From positions 1 through 61,779 of the forward strand of contig NZ_JQKJ01000023.1 in assembly GCF_000745975.1 (NCBI RefSeq): a stretch of DNA of 61,779 bases. The letters run 5' to 3'. Positions within the stretch are counted from its first letter, which is position 1, and each line of letters starts with the position of its first letter. The translations under genes were made by a program, and so were the position numbers. This DNA comes from Desulfobacter vibrioformis DSM 8776. Lineage in GTDB: Bacteria; Desulfobacterota; Desulfobacteria; Desulfobacterales; Desulfobacteraceae. Shown here one piece after another: positions 26,033 to 35,078 of the stretch. The notes beneath the pieces were generated by a model. It had not been told where the DNA came from. It did not search any database and worked only from the letters and a program-made list of their open reading frames with translations.

Positions 26033-26287
26033 AAACAAAAAAGCGACGGCCTCAACCTTCTGACGCAAGCCATCCCCAATTCACCCCTTGACCAGTATTT
26101 GACACGTCATGGCGTATGACAGTAAAAAACCACATGCGGTCCGGGTACGAACCATGACAAGATTAATAAATTGACAGGGTCGCTGAGACGGGTTAATTTC
26201 TATACAATTATAGTGGTTGAATTTAAGGCTTTCCGGAAACTGAAGGAAGCTTTTTTGTGAAGAATCAGAATCAAAACAAGGCAGCCT

Positions 26288-27073
26288 ATGAACATTACAA
26301 ATTCCATCGTCCAAAACAAGGTTCTGCTGATTACCGTTGCCATGCTGCTGGTTTTAGTAGAACTCGAAATTTTCTTCGTTTTTTCTGCAAAATCCGGAGC
26401 AAAACATACCCTGCAGGTTCTGAATGATTCGGGAGCAGTCATTTACGAAACTGATGGAAAGAATTTAACCCAGTTTAAAAAGTATTATTTTGAATCAACT
26501 TTCGGTCCCTTTGAAAATTATAAAAAAAAGCTGATCACCCGGACAGTGCCTTTTCCGTTCAGGGCCTGGTTTGCCACGGCTATTGGCCTCCCCTTGGGAT
26601 TTACGCTTTTGTTTGCCTTTATTATATCAGCCTTCACAACGCTTTTCGGCAAAAAGCAAAATGAGCCCCCGGAAACCAAGAAGGCGGACGATGCACCCAA
26701 GGGGAAAATGGATCAATTTTTAGCCCATATCAACCGTATGAATATTTTTATGATTGGTCTAGGCATTTTTTTGGTTGTTCTTGCCTCCTGGGTGCTGCCC
26801 AATCTGGTTTCCATCATCGGTAAAACCGGTCTTGAAATCATTGACCGGTACCGATGGTTTTTTGCCGTTTCCGGCATTGCAGTTCTTTTGATTTTTGCCT
26901 GGTTTCTTTACTTACGATATCTTCTGGCCAAAAAGGCCCTGGAAGCAGAAACCCATATCCGGGAGTATCAGTTAAACCTGAGCAGATTGCCCGGACCTGA
27001 ACCGTCCATCCTTGAAATCGAAAATAAATCTGATCCAGATATGCTGAAGAAGGTCTTTGATCCAGATGATTAA
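26288..27073 (+). CDS. Multi-span inner-membrane protein, unknown function
   Basis: 261 residues. Hydrophobic segments lie at about 11-32, 92-114, 153-176 and 192-211. A short periplasmic loop lies between the first and second, and a Lys/Glu/Pro-rich cytoplasmic loop (KKQNEPPETKKADDAPKGK) between the second and third. The C-terminal 50 residues are helical and charged (KKALEAETHIREYQLNLSRL). No family is recognised. The gene stands alone between the FadL-type locus and a convergent metallophosphoesterase. An imperfect stem (GATTAACAT / ATGTTAATC, 27067-27116) spans the convergent 3' ends. Confidence 0.6.
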   Translation: MNITNSIVQNKVLLITVAMLLVLVELEIFFVFSAKSGAKHTLQVLNDSGAVIYETDGKNLTQFKKYYFESTFGPFENYKKKLITRTVPFPFRAWFATAIGLPLGFTLLFAFIISAFTTLFGKKQNEPPETKKADDAPKGKMDQFLAHINRMNIFMIGLGIFLVVLASWVLPNLVSIIGKTGLEIIDRYRWFFAVSGIAVLLIFAWFLYLRYLLAKKALEAETHIREYQLNLSRLPGPEPSILEIENKSDPDMLKKVFDPDD

Positions 27074-27101
27074 CATATGATCTGTTTTGCTTTTAGCTTC
27101 T

Positions 27102-28400
27102 TCAAAGAATGTTAATCGGCGTTATTACCCCGCTTGTGGAAACCGCTAAAGGCACGGGATAATTGTATTCTCCAATATCGACCCATCCACCGGTATTATA
27201 TATTTCCATGTTTTCATCGATTTCTTTATTGATAAAAGGGGTTGATGCAGGTGCATGGGTATGGCCGAAGATAAGCTTGGAAAACCGCTCTACCGAGGGC
27301 TGTTCTTTTGCTATGGATGCCACTGACATGGCGATAAAATCTTTCAATTTATTTACACGCGCATTGATAAATTTTATGTCATAGTCAGGATAATATTGGT
27401 TGCTGAACGCTTTTTTCAAAATTACGTTGATAATCAAATCACATAATCCATCTGCTAAATCTTCCGTCCACCCTTTGACGCCAATTTTCGCAAACAACTC
27501 TTTAAGCAGTTTGTCTATCATAGGTTTAAGTCCGGTGAAAAGTTTGGCTTTCAATGAAGAGTCATAAAGCTTATCAACCAGGTTATATCTGCCCATCTGG
27601 GACCATTGGTAGTTCCAGAATTCCGTCACTGTTGAATTCAATTTTTCAAGGTCACCAAGATTCATCGTATATCCCACCGTCTCAAAGATGAATCCCATAT
27701 AATCCGTTACCAGCAGCCAATCGTCATCAAATAAATGGCCGTGGGTTGCCAGTATGGTTTCTCTATTGTTATCAACACCTTCTTCGTAGAAAAGATAAAG
27801 ATTGGGATAAACAGTGGAAATAGGTATGCGAGCCGATGCCGTCAGGCCTGAGACAATATCGTTTGGACCAGAAAAAATGGGATCGCCTCCCATCTTAAGC
27901 GTCGAGGAGGCAAGATCCAGATACCCGGGTATCACTTGCGGATAAGGTATAATCTTGTTCGGGATTGTTTCCGGTTGTTGAGCTTTTTCAAAAATTTTTT
28001 TTAAAGGTTCCTCAACACATTTATTGCTTTGAAGCATTCGCCATATATGATGATCATGGTTGCCCGGTATATAAATAATTTCCTCAAAATATTTCTCAAG
28101 TCCAATCGAATTGAAAAATTTAAAGGAAAGGTCGAAAGAATACTCCATGGGTTGAACAGCAAGATCCCAATTATCACCCATAATAATCAGGTATTTAATT
28201 TTATTGTCGCCGTTTTTAACGTCATATTGTTCTTCCAATTTGCCCAGGAAGGTTAAAAACTCCTTGCGAACATATACATTCTCAGCAATATTTTTATAAA
28301 ATCCTAAGTCATTGATATCAACTTTTCCACTCACGCCACCAAGATTCTCACCAATGTGAAAGTCAGAAATACAAACTGCAACGGCCTTGTTATTTCCCAT
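27102..28400 (-). CDS. Calcineurin-like metallophosphoesterase
   Basis: 432 residues. The five metal-binding blocks are in order: SDFHIGE (12-18), MGDNWDLA (about 94-101), PGNHDHHIW (about 149-157), THGHLFDDDW (about 249-258) and FGHTHAPA near 390. An extra run of helices (about 260-370) replaces a simple loop, as in larger, uncharacterised bacterial members. Substrate cannot be inferred. No signal peptide is seen, so it is probably cytoplasmic. The start has a strong AAGGAGGAG site. It is a single gene, 231 nt downstream of yejE on the same strand; that gap holds no other gene. Confidence 0.82.
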   Translation of the reverse strand: MGNNKAVAVCISDFHIGENLGGVSGKVDINDLGFYKNIAENVYVRKEFLTFLGKLEEQYDVKNGDNKIKYLIIMGDNWDLAVQPMEYSFDLSFKFFNSIGLEKYFEEIIYIPGNHDHHIWRMLQSNKCVEEPLKKIFEKAQQPETIPNKIIPYPQVIPGYLDLASSTLKMGGDPIFSGPNDIVSGLTASARIPISTVYPNLYLFYEEGVDNNRETILATHGHLFDDDWLLVTDYMGFIFETVGYTMNLGDLEKLNSTVTEFWNYQWSQMGRYNLVDKLYDSSLKAKLFTGLKPMIDKLLKELFAKIGVKGWTEDLADGLCDLIINVILKKAFSNQYYPDYDIKFINARVNKLKDFIAMSVASIAKEQPSVERFSKLIFGHTHAPASTPFINKEIDENMEIYNTGGWVDIGEYNYPVPLAVSTSGVITPINIL

Positions 28401-28631
28401 GATACTCCTCCTTTGTATTTAAAAGATTGGCTGAAAACCACATTGAGACGCGTTAACAGACGGATAATTAGGATAAGAAAACGAACAAGTTGATCTGTGA
28501 TTTTCGTTTATGTTTGTATCATTGAGCTGAACAGATATCTATCGGGGAAACCCTTAATTTTTGATGTTTTTTTTTATGTTGCTCAAGAATCAATTTAACA
28601 AGAGATCAAACATCCCGGGTCTTGTAGAGGG

Positions 28632-29678
28632 CTACTCATACACCGTATGGCGCCGGGGATCAAAGGCTTCCCGGATGCCTTCGCCGATAAAGGTGACAGC
28701 CATCAGCGTCACCACAAGGGCGGACACCACGGCAGCGGAAATCCACCAGGCATCCATGTTCTGCCAGCCCTGGGATAAAAGTTCTCCCCAGGAGGGCGTG
28801 GGCGCAGGCAGGCCGAACCCCAGGTAGTCCAGGGAGGTTAAGGCCACAATGCCGCCGGAAATGGCAAAGGGCGCATAGGTAACGATCACGGATATGGTGT
28901 TGGGAATAATATGCCTGAAAATAATTCTCATGTGCGAAGCGCCCAGGGACCGGACCGCAAGAATATATTCGCGTTCCTTTTCCCGGTAGGTCATGGTGCG
29001 CATTACCCAGGTAATGGAAATCCAGCCGAAAAAAGCCATGATCAGAATCAGGATCATGAAACTTGGCACCACAATGGAGGAGATGATGATGATCACGTAC
29101 AGAAACGGGATATTGCTCCAGATCTCAATGACCCGCTGGAAAAACAGGTCAAATTTTCCCCCGAAATAGCCCATGGCACAGCCCAGGGATATCCCCACAG
29201 TATAGTTAAAAAACAGCAGGCCCAGGGAAAAAAGAATGGCCGTGCGAAACCCGTACACAAGACGGGCCAGCACATCGCGGCCCACATTGTCCGTGCCCAG
29301 GAAATGCCGGAGGGAAAACGAAGGCGGAAACGGGGGGTATTCATTGAGGCGCAGGTCATTTTCATAGGGATTATACGGCACCGGCGGCATAATCACATAG
29401 CCTGCCCCCCCTTCCCTGTCCATTTTCTGTTTCAGTTCCCGGTAATTGGTCTCATAGGAATAATCCAGGCCAAAGGTTGTCCCCGGGATCATATCTCTAT
29501 AGGTGGGAAAATAAAACTCGCCCTGGTAACAGACAACGAGGGCTTTGGAATTAATAAACACTTCGGCAAAAAAAGAGATAAACATCAGGACCAGAAGAAT
29601 CACAAGGGACCAGAACCCCCTTTTAACACTGCAAAAGCGCCGGAACTGTGCCTTTGTCACCGGGTTCAATAATGCCAT
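28632..29678 (-). CDS. yejE: Peptide ABC transporter permease, YejE-like
   Basis: 348 residues from ATG 29678, preceded by TAAGG. A longer TTG start at 29768 would add 30 residues not shared with E. coli YejE, whose N-terminus aligns with MALLNPVTKAQFRRFCSVKRG. It has one N-terminal helix, a periplasmic domain with DYSYETNYRELKQ and a DppC-type permease core beginning FLGTDNVGRDVLARLVYG. The EAA loop lies around LAVRSLGASHMRIIFRHIIPN. With YejB it forms the membrane channel of a peptide or microcin C-type importer. The ATPase YejF and binding protein YejA are not in this window. Confidence 0.88.
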   Translation of the reverse strand: MALLNPVTKAQFRRFCSVKRGFWSLVILLVLMFISFFAEVFINSKALVVCYQGEFYFPTYRDMIPGTTFGLDYSYETNYRELKQKMDREGGAGYVIMPPVPYNPYENDLRLNEYPPFPPSFSLRHFLGTDNVGRDVLARLVYGFRTAILFSLGLLFFNYTVGISLGCAMGYFGGKFDLFFQRVIEIWSNIPFLYVIIIISSIVVPSFMILILIMAFFGWISITWVMRTMTYREKEREYILAVRSLGASHMRIIFRHIIPNTISVIVTYAPFAISGGIVALTSLDYLGFGLPAPTPSWGELLSQGWQNMDAWWISAAVVSALVVTLMAVTFIGEGIREAFDPRRHTVYE

Positions 29679-29698
29679 ACCATACGCCTTAAGTTCGT

Positions 29699-29724
29699 GC
29701 CTGAGTGAAAACCCGTGTTCAGGC
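29699..29724. repeat. Small hairpin between yejB and yejE
   Basis: GCCTGA (29699-29704) pairs with TCAGGC (29719-29724). It lies just upstream of the yejE start on the transcribed strand, next to the larger hairpin at 29740-29799. Confidence 0.45.
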
Positions 29725-29739
29725 GGCTCGTTAGATAGA

Positions 29740-29799
29740 TGTTTGGACGAAAAGTTGCCCAGATGCAACGCGGCAGATGGGTGACTTTTCGTTCAAACA
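29740..29799. repeat. 21-bp imperfect inverted repeat right after yejB
   Basis: 29740-29760 and 29779-29799 are complementary at 19 of 21 positions, loop 18 nt. The stem begins one base after the yejB stop (minus strand) and is not followed by a T-tract. In the yejBE transcript it would form a strong stem between the two permease genes. It looks REP-like rather than like a terminator. Confidence 0.65.
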
Positions 29800-30828
29800 C
29801 TATTTAAATCTAACCCGTGGGTCTACCAGGGCCACACACACATCAGACAAAATATTTCCCACCATGAACAGCAGGGATGAAATCACAAGTATCCCCATCA
29901 CCACCGGGTAATCCCGGTCCAGAATGGACTCATACCCGAGAAGGCCCATGCCGTCGATATTAAACACCTTTTCAATGAGAAACGATCCCATCAGAAGAAT
30001 GGAAATATTGTTGCCGAAACTGGTGGCAACGGGGATCAGGCTGTTGCGGAGGGCATGGCGGAAGATGGCCTGTTTAAAGCTCAAGCCCTTGGCAATGGCC
30101 GTGCGCACATAATCGGCAGACAGGTTGTCCATGAGCGTATTTTTCATCAAAAGGGTCATCACGGTAAAGGAGCCCATCACATAGGAGAGAAGCGGCAACA
30201 CAGTATGCCATGCCACATCCCTTATTTTTTCCCCAAGCGTCATATCGGTGAAATAATCGGAGGCCAGCCCGCCCAGGGGAAACAGATCCATGCGGGAGGC
30301 AAAAAGCACCAGCATGATGACACCGGCCACCCAGCCCGGGATGGCGTAGCCTGTAAAAATAATCCCCGAGGTTATATTGTCAAACCCGCTGTTGTGGCGC
30401 ACAGCCTTGGCCACACCCAGGGGAATACAGACGCCGTAGATGAGTACCATGCTCAATACCCCGAAATAAAGTGATATGGGAATGCGCACTTTAATCATGT
30501 CCCACACCGGGTCCTGGTACCGGGTGGACCGGCCCAGATCTCCCTTGAGCACCTTGAAAAGCCAGAGCCCATAGCTTTGGAGCACAGGCTTGTCAAATCC
30601 GTAATAGGCTTCAAGTTTTTTGATCTGGTCATCGGACAAAGGCTGGCCCTGGCCCACCATGGCCCTGGAACGGCCCCCCTGCTCACCTGTCTGCATGGCC
30701 CTGGTTTCGGCAATGATGCGATCAATGGGACCGCCGGGCACAAAGCGGGTGATGGTGAACACCATAATGGTGATGCCGATGAAGGTGGGGATCACTAAAA
30801 GGAGCCGTCTGATAAAATACGCTGTCAC
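29800..30828 (-). CDS. yejB: Peptide ABC transporter permease, YejB-like
   Basis: 342 residues from GTG 30828. The N-terminus (M)TAYFIRRLLLVIPTFIGI lines up with E. coli YejB (MGAYLIRRLLLVIPT). A longer frame would run back into alaS and read a non-homologous leader. Six helices; after PGGPIDRII comes a YejB-type insert with QTGEQGG and LSDDQIKKLEAYYGFDKP, then the permease EAA region (YVRTAIAKGLSFKQAIFRHALRN). It is partner of YejE. It starts 17 nt after the alaS stop on the same strand, so it may be read from the recA/alaS region unless a promoter lies inside alaS. Confidence 0.88.
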   Translation of the reverse strand: MTAYFIRRLLLVIPTFIGITIMVFTITRFVPGGPIDRIIAETRAMQTGEQGGRSRAMVGQGQPLSDDQIKKLEAYYGFDKPVLQSYGLWLFKVLKGDLGRSTRYQDPVWDMIKVRIPISLYFGVLSMVLIYGVCIPLGVAKAVRHNSGFDNITSGIIFTGYAIPGWVAGVIMLVLFASRMDLFPLGGLASDYFTDMTLGEKIRDVAWHTVLPLLSYVMGSFTVMTLLMKNTLMDNLSADYVRTAIAKGLSFKQAIFRHALRNSLIPVATSFGNNISILLMGSFLIEKVFNIDGMGLLGYESILDRDYPVVMGILVISSLLFMVGNILSDVCVALVDPRVRFK

Positions 30829-30844
30829 AGAATAGAAACACCCT

Positions 30845-33490
30845 CTATTTTCCAGTTTCCAGGTGCTTGCCCGACACCGTGTCAAAAACAGATGCCAGGG
30901 CCTTGTCCAGAAACTCGGGGTTGGTGCCGCCGGCCTGGGCCATGTCCGGCCGCCCGCCGCCACCGCCACCCACGATACCGGCAGCGGTTTTAACAATATC
31001 ACCGGCCTTGAAGGTCTTGGTCAAATCGCTGGTGACCATGGAAATAAGCAATGCCTTGCCGTTGGATTCAGTACCCAGCAGCAGCACGCCCGAGCCCAGT
31101 CTGGTTTTGAATTTGTCCGCCAGATCCCGAAGCTGGGATGGATTTTCAATGTCCACCCGTTTGGACAGAACCTTGACCCCGTTGATCTCCTTGATATTGT
31201 CATCAATGTCTTCAACGGATTTAGACGCAATTTTGGCCTTGAGCGCAGCCAGCTCCTTTTCCACGGCCTTTTTCTCAGCCACAAAAGTTTCAAGCCGCTC
31301 CGCCACATCGTCCCTGGCACTTTTCAGGACACCTGCCACCTTTTCCAAGGCAGATTGATCGGCATGGACTGTTTCAAGGGCAGCAAGCCCTGTCACCGCC
31401 TCAATACGGCGCACACCCGAGGCAATCCCCCCCTCGGACAGGATGCGGAACAACCCGATGTCGCCGGTGGCGCGGGTATGGGTTCCCCCGCACAGTTCCT
31501 GGGAAAAATCCCCCTGGGAAACCACCCGGACCACATCCCCGTATTTTTCCTCAAACAGGGCTGTAGCACCGGCCCGGACCGCTTCGTCCATGCCCATCTC
31601 CTTTGTTGTGACCGCATGGTTCTCAATGATATGGGTGTTGACGTATGTTTCAATGGCAGCAAGCTCTTCGGGCGTAACAGCGCTGAAATGGGTGAAGTCG
31701 AACCGCAGCCTGTCCGGCGTCACCAGGGAGCCTGCCTGCTTGACGTGGTCGCCTAAAACATTGCGAAGCGCTGCATGCAGGATATGGGTGGCTGAATGGT
31801 TTGCAGCCGTGGTCCGGCGAAGTCCTGCATCCACCTTGAGGGTAAATGTATCGCCTTTTTTGCAGGTCCCCTTGACGACCTTTCCCTTGTGGATAAAAAG
31901 ACCTGAAGGATCTTTGACCGTATCTGTGATCTCAATGGTGCAGGCTTCATTTTCAAACAGGCCCCGGTCCCCTGCCTGGCCCCCGGATTCAGCATAAAAT
32001 ACGGTTTCAGGGGTGACCACTTCAATTTCGTCACCGGCATTTGCCGTCTCAAGTTCAGCATCATTCTTGACCATGATGAGCAGATCGCTTTGCATCTCAA
32101 TGGCGTCATAGCCTTTGAATACGGTTTTCACACCTGCCGAGGTCAAGGGTTTATAGGCTTCGCCCACACCTGCAAATTTTTTCTTGGACTTGGACCTGGC
32201 TTTCTGTTCAGCCATGGCCGCATCAAACCCGTCCAGATCCAGGCCAAGATCCATCTCCTTGACATGGTCCTGGATAATGTCCACAGGAAACCCAAAAGTA
32301 TCGTAAAGCTTGAAGATCACCCCGCCCGGGATAATTTTCTCATTTTTCTTTCCAAGATCCTCAATCGTTGCCTCCAAAAGCTTCATGCCGGTTTCAAGGG
32401 TTTCAAGGAATTTTTCCTCTTCGTTTTTCACCACGTTGAGGATAAAGGCGGCAGAGTCTTTCAGTTCCGGATAGGCTTGGTCCATAATGGAGAACACGGT
32501 CTGAACGGTTTTGTGTAAAAAGGGTTGGGTCAGCCCGATGCTGCGCCCGTACCGGATGGCCCGGCGCATGATCCGGCGAAGCACATAACCGCGGCCCTCG
32601 TTGGAAGGCAGCACCCCGTCACAGATCAAAAAAGCACAAGATCTTGAGTGGTCGGCAATCACCTTCATGGCCACTTCCACTTCCTTGGATTCCCCCCGTT
32701 TTTTACCTGCCAGCTCCCCTACCCGCTCCATGATGGGAACAAAAAGGTCAGTATCATAATTTGTGGGTACGTTCTGGAGTACGGAGATAATGCGCTCAAG
32801 GCCCATGCCCGTATCAATACTGGGTTGGGGCAACGCCGTCCTGGTGCCGTCTTCACTTCTGTCAAACTGCATGAACACCAGGTTCCACAACTCCAGCCAC
32901 CGGTCGCAGTCACAGCCCACAGCGCAGTTGGGATCATCACACCCGAATTCTTTGCCCCGGTCAATGTGGATCTCGGAACAGGGGCCGCAGGGCCCGGTGT
33001 CACCCATGGCCCAGAAATTATCCTCGTCACCTAACCGGGAGATACGTTCGGCAGGCACGCCAACCTGCTTATGCCAGATTTCAAAGGCCTGGTCATCATC
33101 TTTATAAATAGATACATGGAGTTTATCCGCATCAAACCCATACCCGTTGGTGAGCAGGTCCCAGGCAAAGGCAATGGCCTTTTCCTTGAAATATTCGCCA
33201 AAGGAAAAATTGCCCAGCATCTCAAAAAAGGTATGGTGGCGCGCCGTGTATCCCACATTCTCAAGGTCATTGTGCTTGCCCCCGGCCCGCACGCATTTCT
33301 GGGCAGTGACCGCCGTTGAATAATCGCGTTTTTCATCGCCTGTAAAAACACGCTTGAACTGCACCATACCGGCGTTGACGAACAACAGGGTGGGATCATC
33401 CTGGGGTACCAGGGACGACGAGCGCACATGGCGGTGGTTATGTTTTTTAAAATATTCAAGGAAAAGTTTCCTGGCTTCATTACCTGTCAT
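30845..33490 (-). CDS. alaS: Alanyl-tRNA synthetase
   Basis: 881 residues, full length. The class II catalytic core opens KLFLEYFKKHNHRHVRSSSLVPQDDPTLLFVNAGM. The editing domain has NHSATHILHAALR (H-x3-H) and ELCGGTHTRATGDIG, giving the zinc/editing residues. The C-terminal DHHA1 domain ends with GGGGGGRPDMAQAGG. No key motif is missing. recA lies 30 nt upstream on the same strand; recA-alaS adjacency is common in Proteobacteria and Desulfobacterota. The start is ATG in TATGACAGGTAATG context, without a strong ribosome site. Confidence 0.97.
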   Translation of the reverse strand: MTGNEARKLFLEYFKKHNHRHVRSSSLVPQDDPTLLFVNAGMVQFKRVFTGDEKRDYSTAVTAQKCVRAGGKHNDLENVGYTARHHTFFEMLGNFSFGEYFKEKAIAFAWDLLTNGYGFDADKLHVSIYKDDDQAFEIWHKQVGVPAERISRLGDEDNFWAMGDTGPCGPCSEIHIDRGKEFGCDDPNCAVGCDCDRWLELWNLVFMQFDRSEDGTRTALPQPSIDTGMGLERIISVLQNVPTNYDTDLFVPIMERVGELAGKKRGESKEVEVAMKVIADHSRSCAFLICDGVLPSNEGRGYVLRRIMRRAIRYGRSIGLTQPFLHKTVQTVFSIMDQAYPELKDSAAFILNVVKNEEEKFLETLETGMKLLEATIEDLGKKNEKIIPGGVIFKLYDTFGFPVDIIQDHVKEMDLGLDLDGFDAAMAEQKARSKSKKKFAGVGEAYKPLTSAGVKTVFKGYDAIEMQSDLLIMVKNDAELETANAGDEIEVVTPETVFYAESGGQAGDRGLFENEACTIEITDTVKDPSGLFIHKGKVVKGTCKKGDTFTLKVDAGLRRTTAANHSATHILHAALRNVLGDHVKQAGSLVTPDRLRFDFTHFSAVTPEELAAIETYVNTHIIENHAVTTKEMGMDEAVRAGATALFEEKYGDVVRVVSQGDFSQELCGGTHTRATGDIGLFRILSEGGIASGVRRIEAVTGLAALETVHADQSALEKVAGVLKSARDDVAERLETFVAEKKAVEKELAALKAKIASKSVEDIDDNIKEINGVKVLSKRVDIENPSQLRDLADKFKTRLGSGVLLLGTESNGKALLISMVTSDLTKTFKAGDIVKTAAGIVGGGGGGRPDMAQAGGTNPEFLDKALASVFDTVSGKHLETGK

Positions 33491-33520
33491 AGTAGTATTG
33501 GCTCCTGCTAACTGTACCGG

Positions 33521-34573
33521 TTAGGCTTCCGGCACACTGTCCTTTCCGGTGTCGGCTGCAGTTTTGGCTGCATCGGATCCGGCAATTCCAAGTTCGGTTC
33601 TCACCTTAAGTTCAATGGCATCAAAAATATCGGGATTATCAATTAAAAAGGCCTTTACGTTTTCCCGTCCCTGTCCGATGCGTTCTCCGTCAAAAGAATA
33701 CCAGGACCCGCTCTTGTTCACGATATTCAGATCAACCCCCATGTCCAGAAGGTCACCGGTCCTGGAAATACCCTCCCCGTACATGAGGTCGAATTCAACA
33801 TTTTTAAACGGGGGGGCCAGTTTATTTTTCACCACCTTGACCTTGGTCCGGGAGCCGATCACATCCTCGCCGTTTTTGATTGCAGTGGCCCTTCTGATCT
33901 CAAGGCGCATGGATGCGTAAAATTTCAAGGCATTGCCGCCGGTGGTGGTTTCCGGGTTCCCGTAGACCACGCCGATCTTCATACGGATCTGGTTGATAAA
34001 GATCAGGGTGGTGGCGGTTCTTCCTATTGTTGCGGTCAATTTACGCAATGCCTGGGACATCAGCCTTGCCTGCAGTCCCATGTGGGAGTCGCCCATTTCG
34101 CCTTCGATTTCCGATCTGGGCACAAGGGCGGCCACCGAATCCACGACCATGATATCAATGCCGCCGCTTCGCACCATCATATCGACAATTTCAAGGGCCT
34201 GCTCACCGTTATCGGGCTGGGAAACCAGAAGCTCGTCACAGTCCACACCCAGCCGCTTGGCATAGGCCACATCCAGGGCGTGCTCGGCATCGATGAACGC
34301 GGCAATACCGCCCTTTTTCTGGGCCTGGGCCACGGCATGGAGCGCAAGGGTTGTTTTGCCGGAAGATTCCGGGCCGTAAATCTCAATGACCCGGCCCCTG
34401 GGATATCCGCCCACACCCAGAGCCTTGTCCAGGGCAAGGGAACCGGACCGGATCACAGGCACGGCTTCCACCTCCCGGCCACCCAGCTTCATGATTGAGC
34501 CTTTGCCGAACTGGCGCTCAATCTGAGTCATGACGGTCTGGACAGCTTTTTCCTTTTCCTTGTTTTTTTCCAT
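33521..34573 (-). CDS. recA: Recombinase RecA
   Basis: 350 residues. The Walker A GPESSGKT is at residues 67-74, with Walker [16 protein letters not shown] near 138-152 and the loop L2 region [35 protein letters not shown] near 190-225. It forms filaments on single-stranded DNA for repair and LexA cleavage. The ribosome site AGGAGG is clear. No recX gene lies between it and alaS. I did not find a convincing LexA box upstream, but the promoter would lie in or before the pgpA gene, 17 nt away. Confidence 0.97.
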   Translation of the reverse strand: MEKNKEKEKAVQTVMTQIERQFGKGSIMKLGGREVEAVPVIRSGSLALDKALGVGGYPRGRVIEIYGPESSGKTTLALHAVAQAQKKGGIAAFIDAEHALDVAYAKRLGVDCDELLVSQPDNGEQALEIVDMMVRSGGIDIMVVDSVAALVPRSEIEGEMGDSHMGLQARLMSQALRKLTATIGRTATTLIFINQIRMKIGVVYGNPETTTGGNALKFYASMRLEIRRATAIKNGEDVIGSRTKVKVVKNKLAPPFKNVEFDLMYGEGISRTGDLLDMGVDLNIVNKSGSWYSFDGERIGQGRENVKAFLIDNPDIFDAIELKVRTELGIAGSDAAKTAADTGKDSVPEA

Positions 34574-34590
34574 CGCGTTTTCCTCCTAAA

Positions 34591-35055
34591 TCACACCATA
34601 AGGCAGATTGCTTTAAGCAGGAAAGCAGCCAGCACTCCTGCCATTAAATCATCCAGCACAATACCGGCCCCGCCGGAAAAAGTTTTTTCAAACCAGCGGA
34701 CCGGAAAAGGCTTTACTATATCAAAACATCTGAAGGCGATAAAGCCTGCGGTCAACGTGAACAGGGTCACAGGCACCAGGGTCATGGTCACACAAAAACC
34801 GGCCATCTCATCAATGACCACAGCACCCGGATCTTTACCGCCAATCAGGATTTCAGCCTCCTGGGAGATCCAGACCGAGAAAAGTATCACGCCCACCAGA
34901 AACAGGGCCGCAGCACCGGGCGGACACACCGTTGCCAGCCACGCCGTGATGCCGATCAGCGGCAGGCCCCCAAGGGTGCCAAAGGTCCCGGGGGCAACAG
35001 ATATACGTCCCAGGCCAAACCCCGTGGCAATGAAAAGTATGACTTTTTTCCCCAT
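34591..35055 (-). CDS. pgpA: Phosphatidylglycerophosphatase A
   Basis: 154 residues. It removes the phosphate of phosphatidylglycerophosphate to give phosphatidylglycerol. Family blocks are present: GLGRISVAPGTFGTLGGLPL at 14-33, KDPGAVVIDEMAGFC near 74-88 (Asp/Glu metal site), FRCFDIVKPFPVRWFE near 108-123 and GGAGIVLDDLMAGV near 127-140. About four hydrophobic helices place it in the inner membrane. It lies 23 nt downstream of larC and 17 nt before recA on the minus strand, so the three may be transcribed together. Confidence 0.93.
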   Translation of the reverse strand: MGKKVILFIATGFGLGRISVAPGTFGTLGGLPLIGITAWLATVCPPGAAALFLVGVILFSVWISQEAEILIGGKDPGAVVIDEMAGFCVTMTLVPVTLFTLTAGFIAFRCFDIVKPFPVRWFEKTFSGGAGIVLDDLMAGVLAAFLLKAICLMV

Positions 35056-35078
35056 CAGATGTATCCTTTCCCGGTCTT

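Noticed and set aside
29679-29768. 30-residue N-terminal extension of YejE from a TTG codon
   Set aside because: E. coli YejE aligns from the ATG at 29678, and the extension would run through the intergenic hairpins.
30829-31002. 58-residue N-terminal extension of YejB
   Set aside because: It lies inside alaS in another frame, and the sequence has no relation to YejB.
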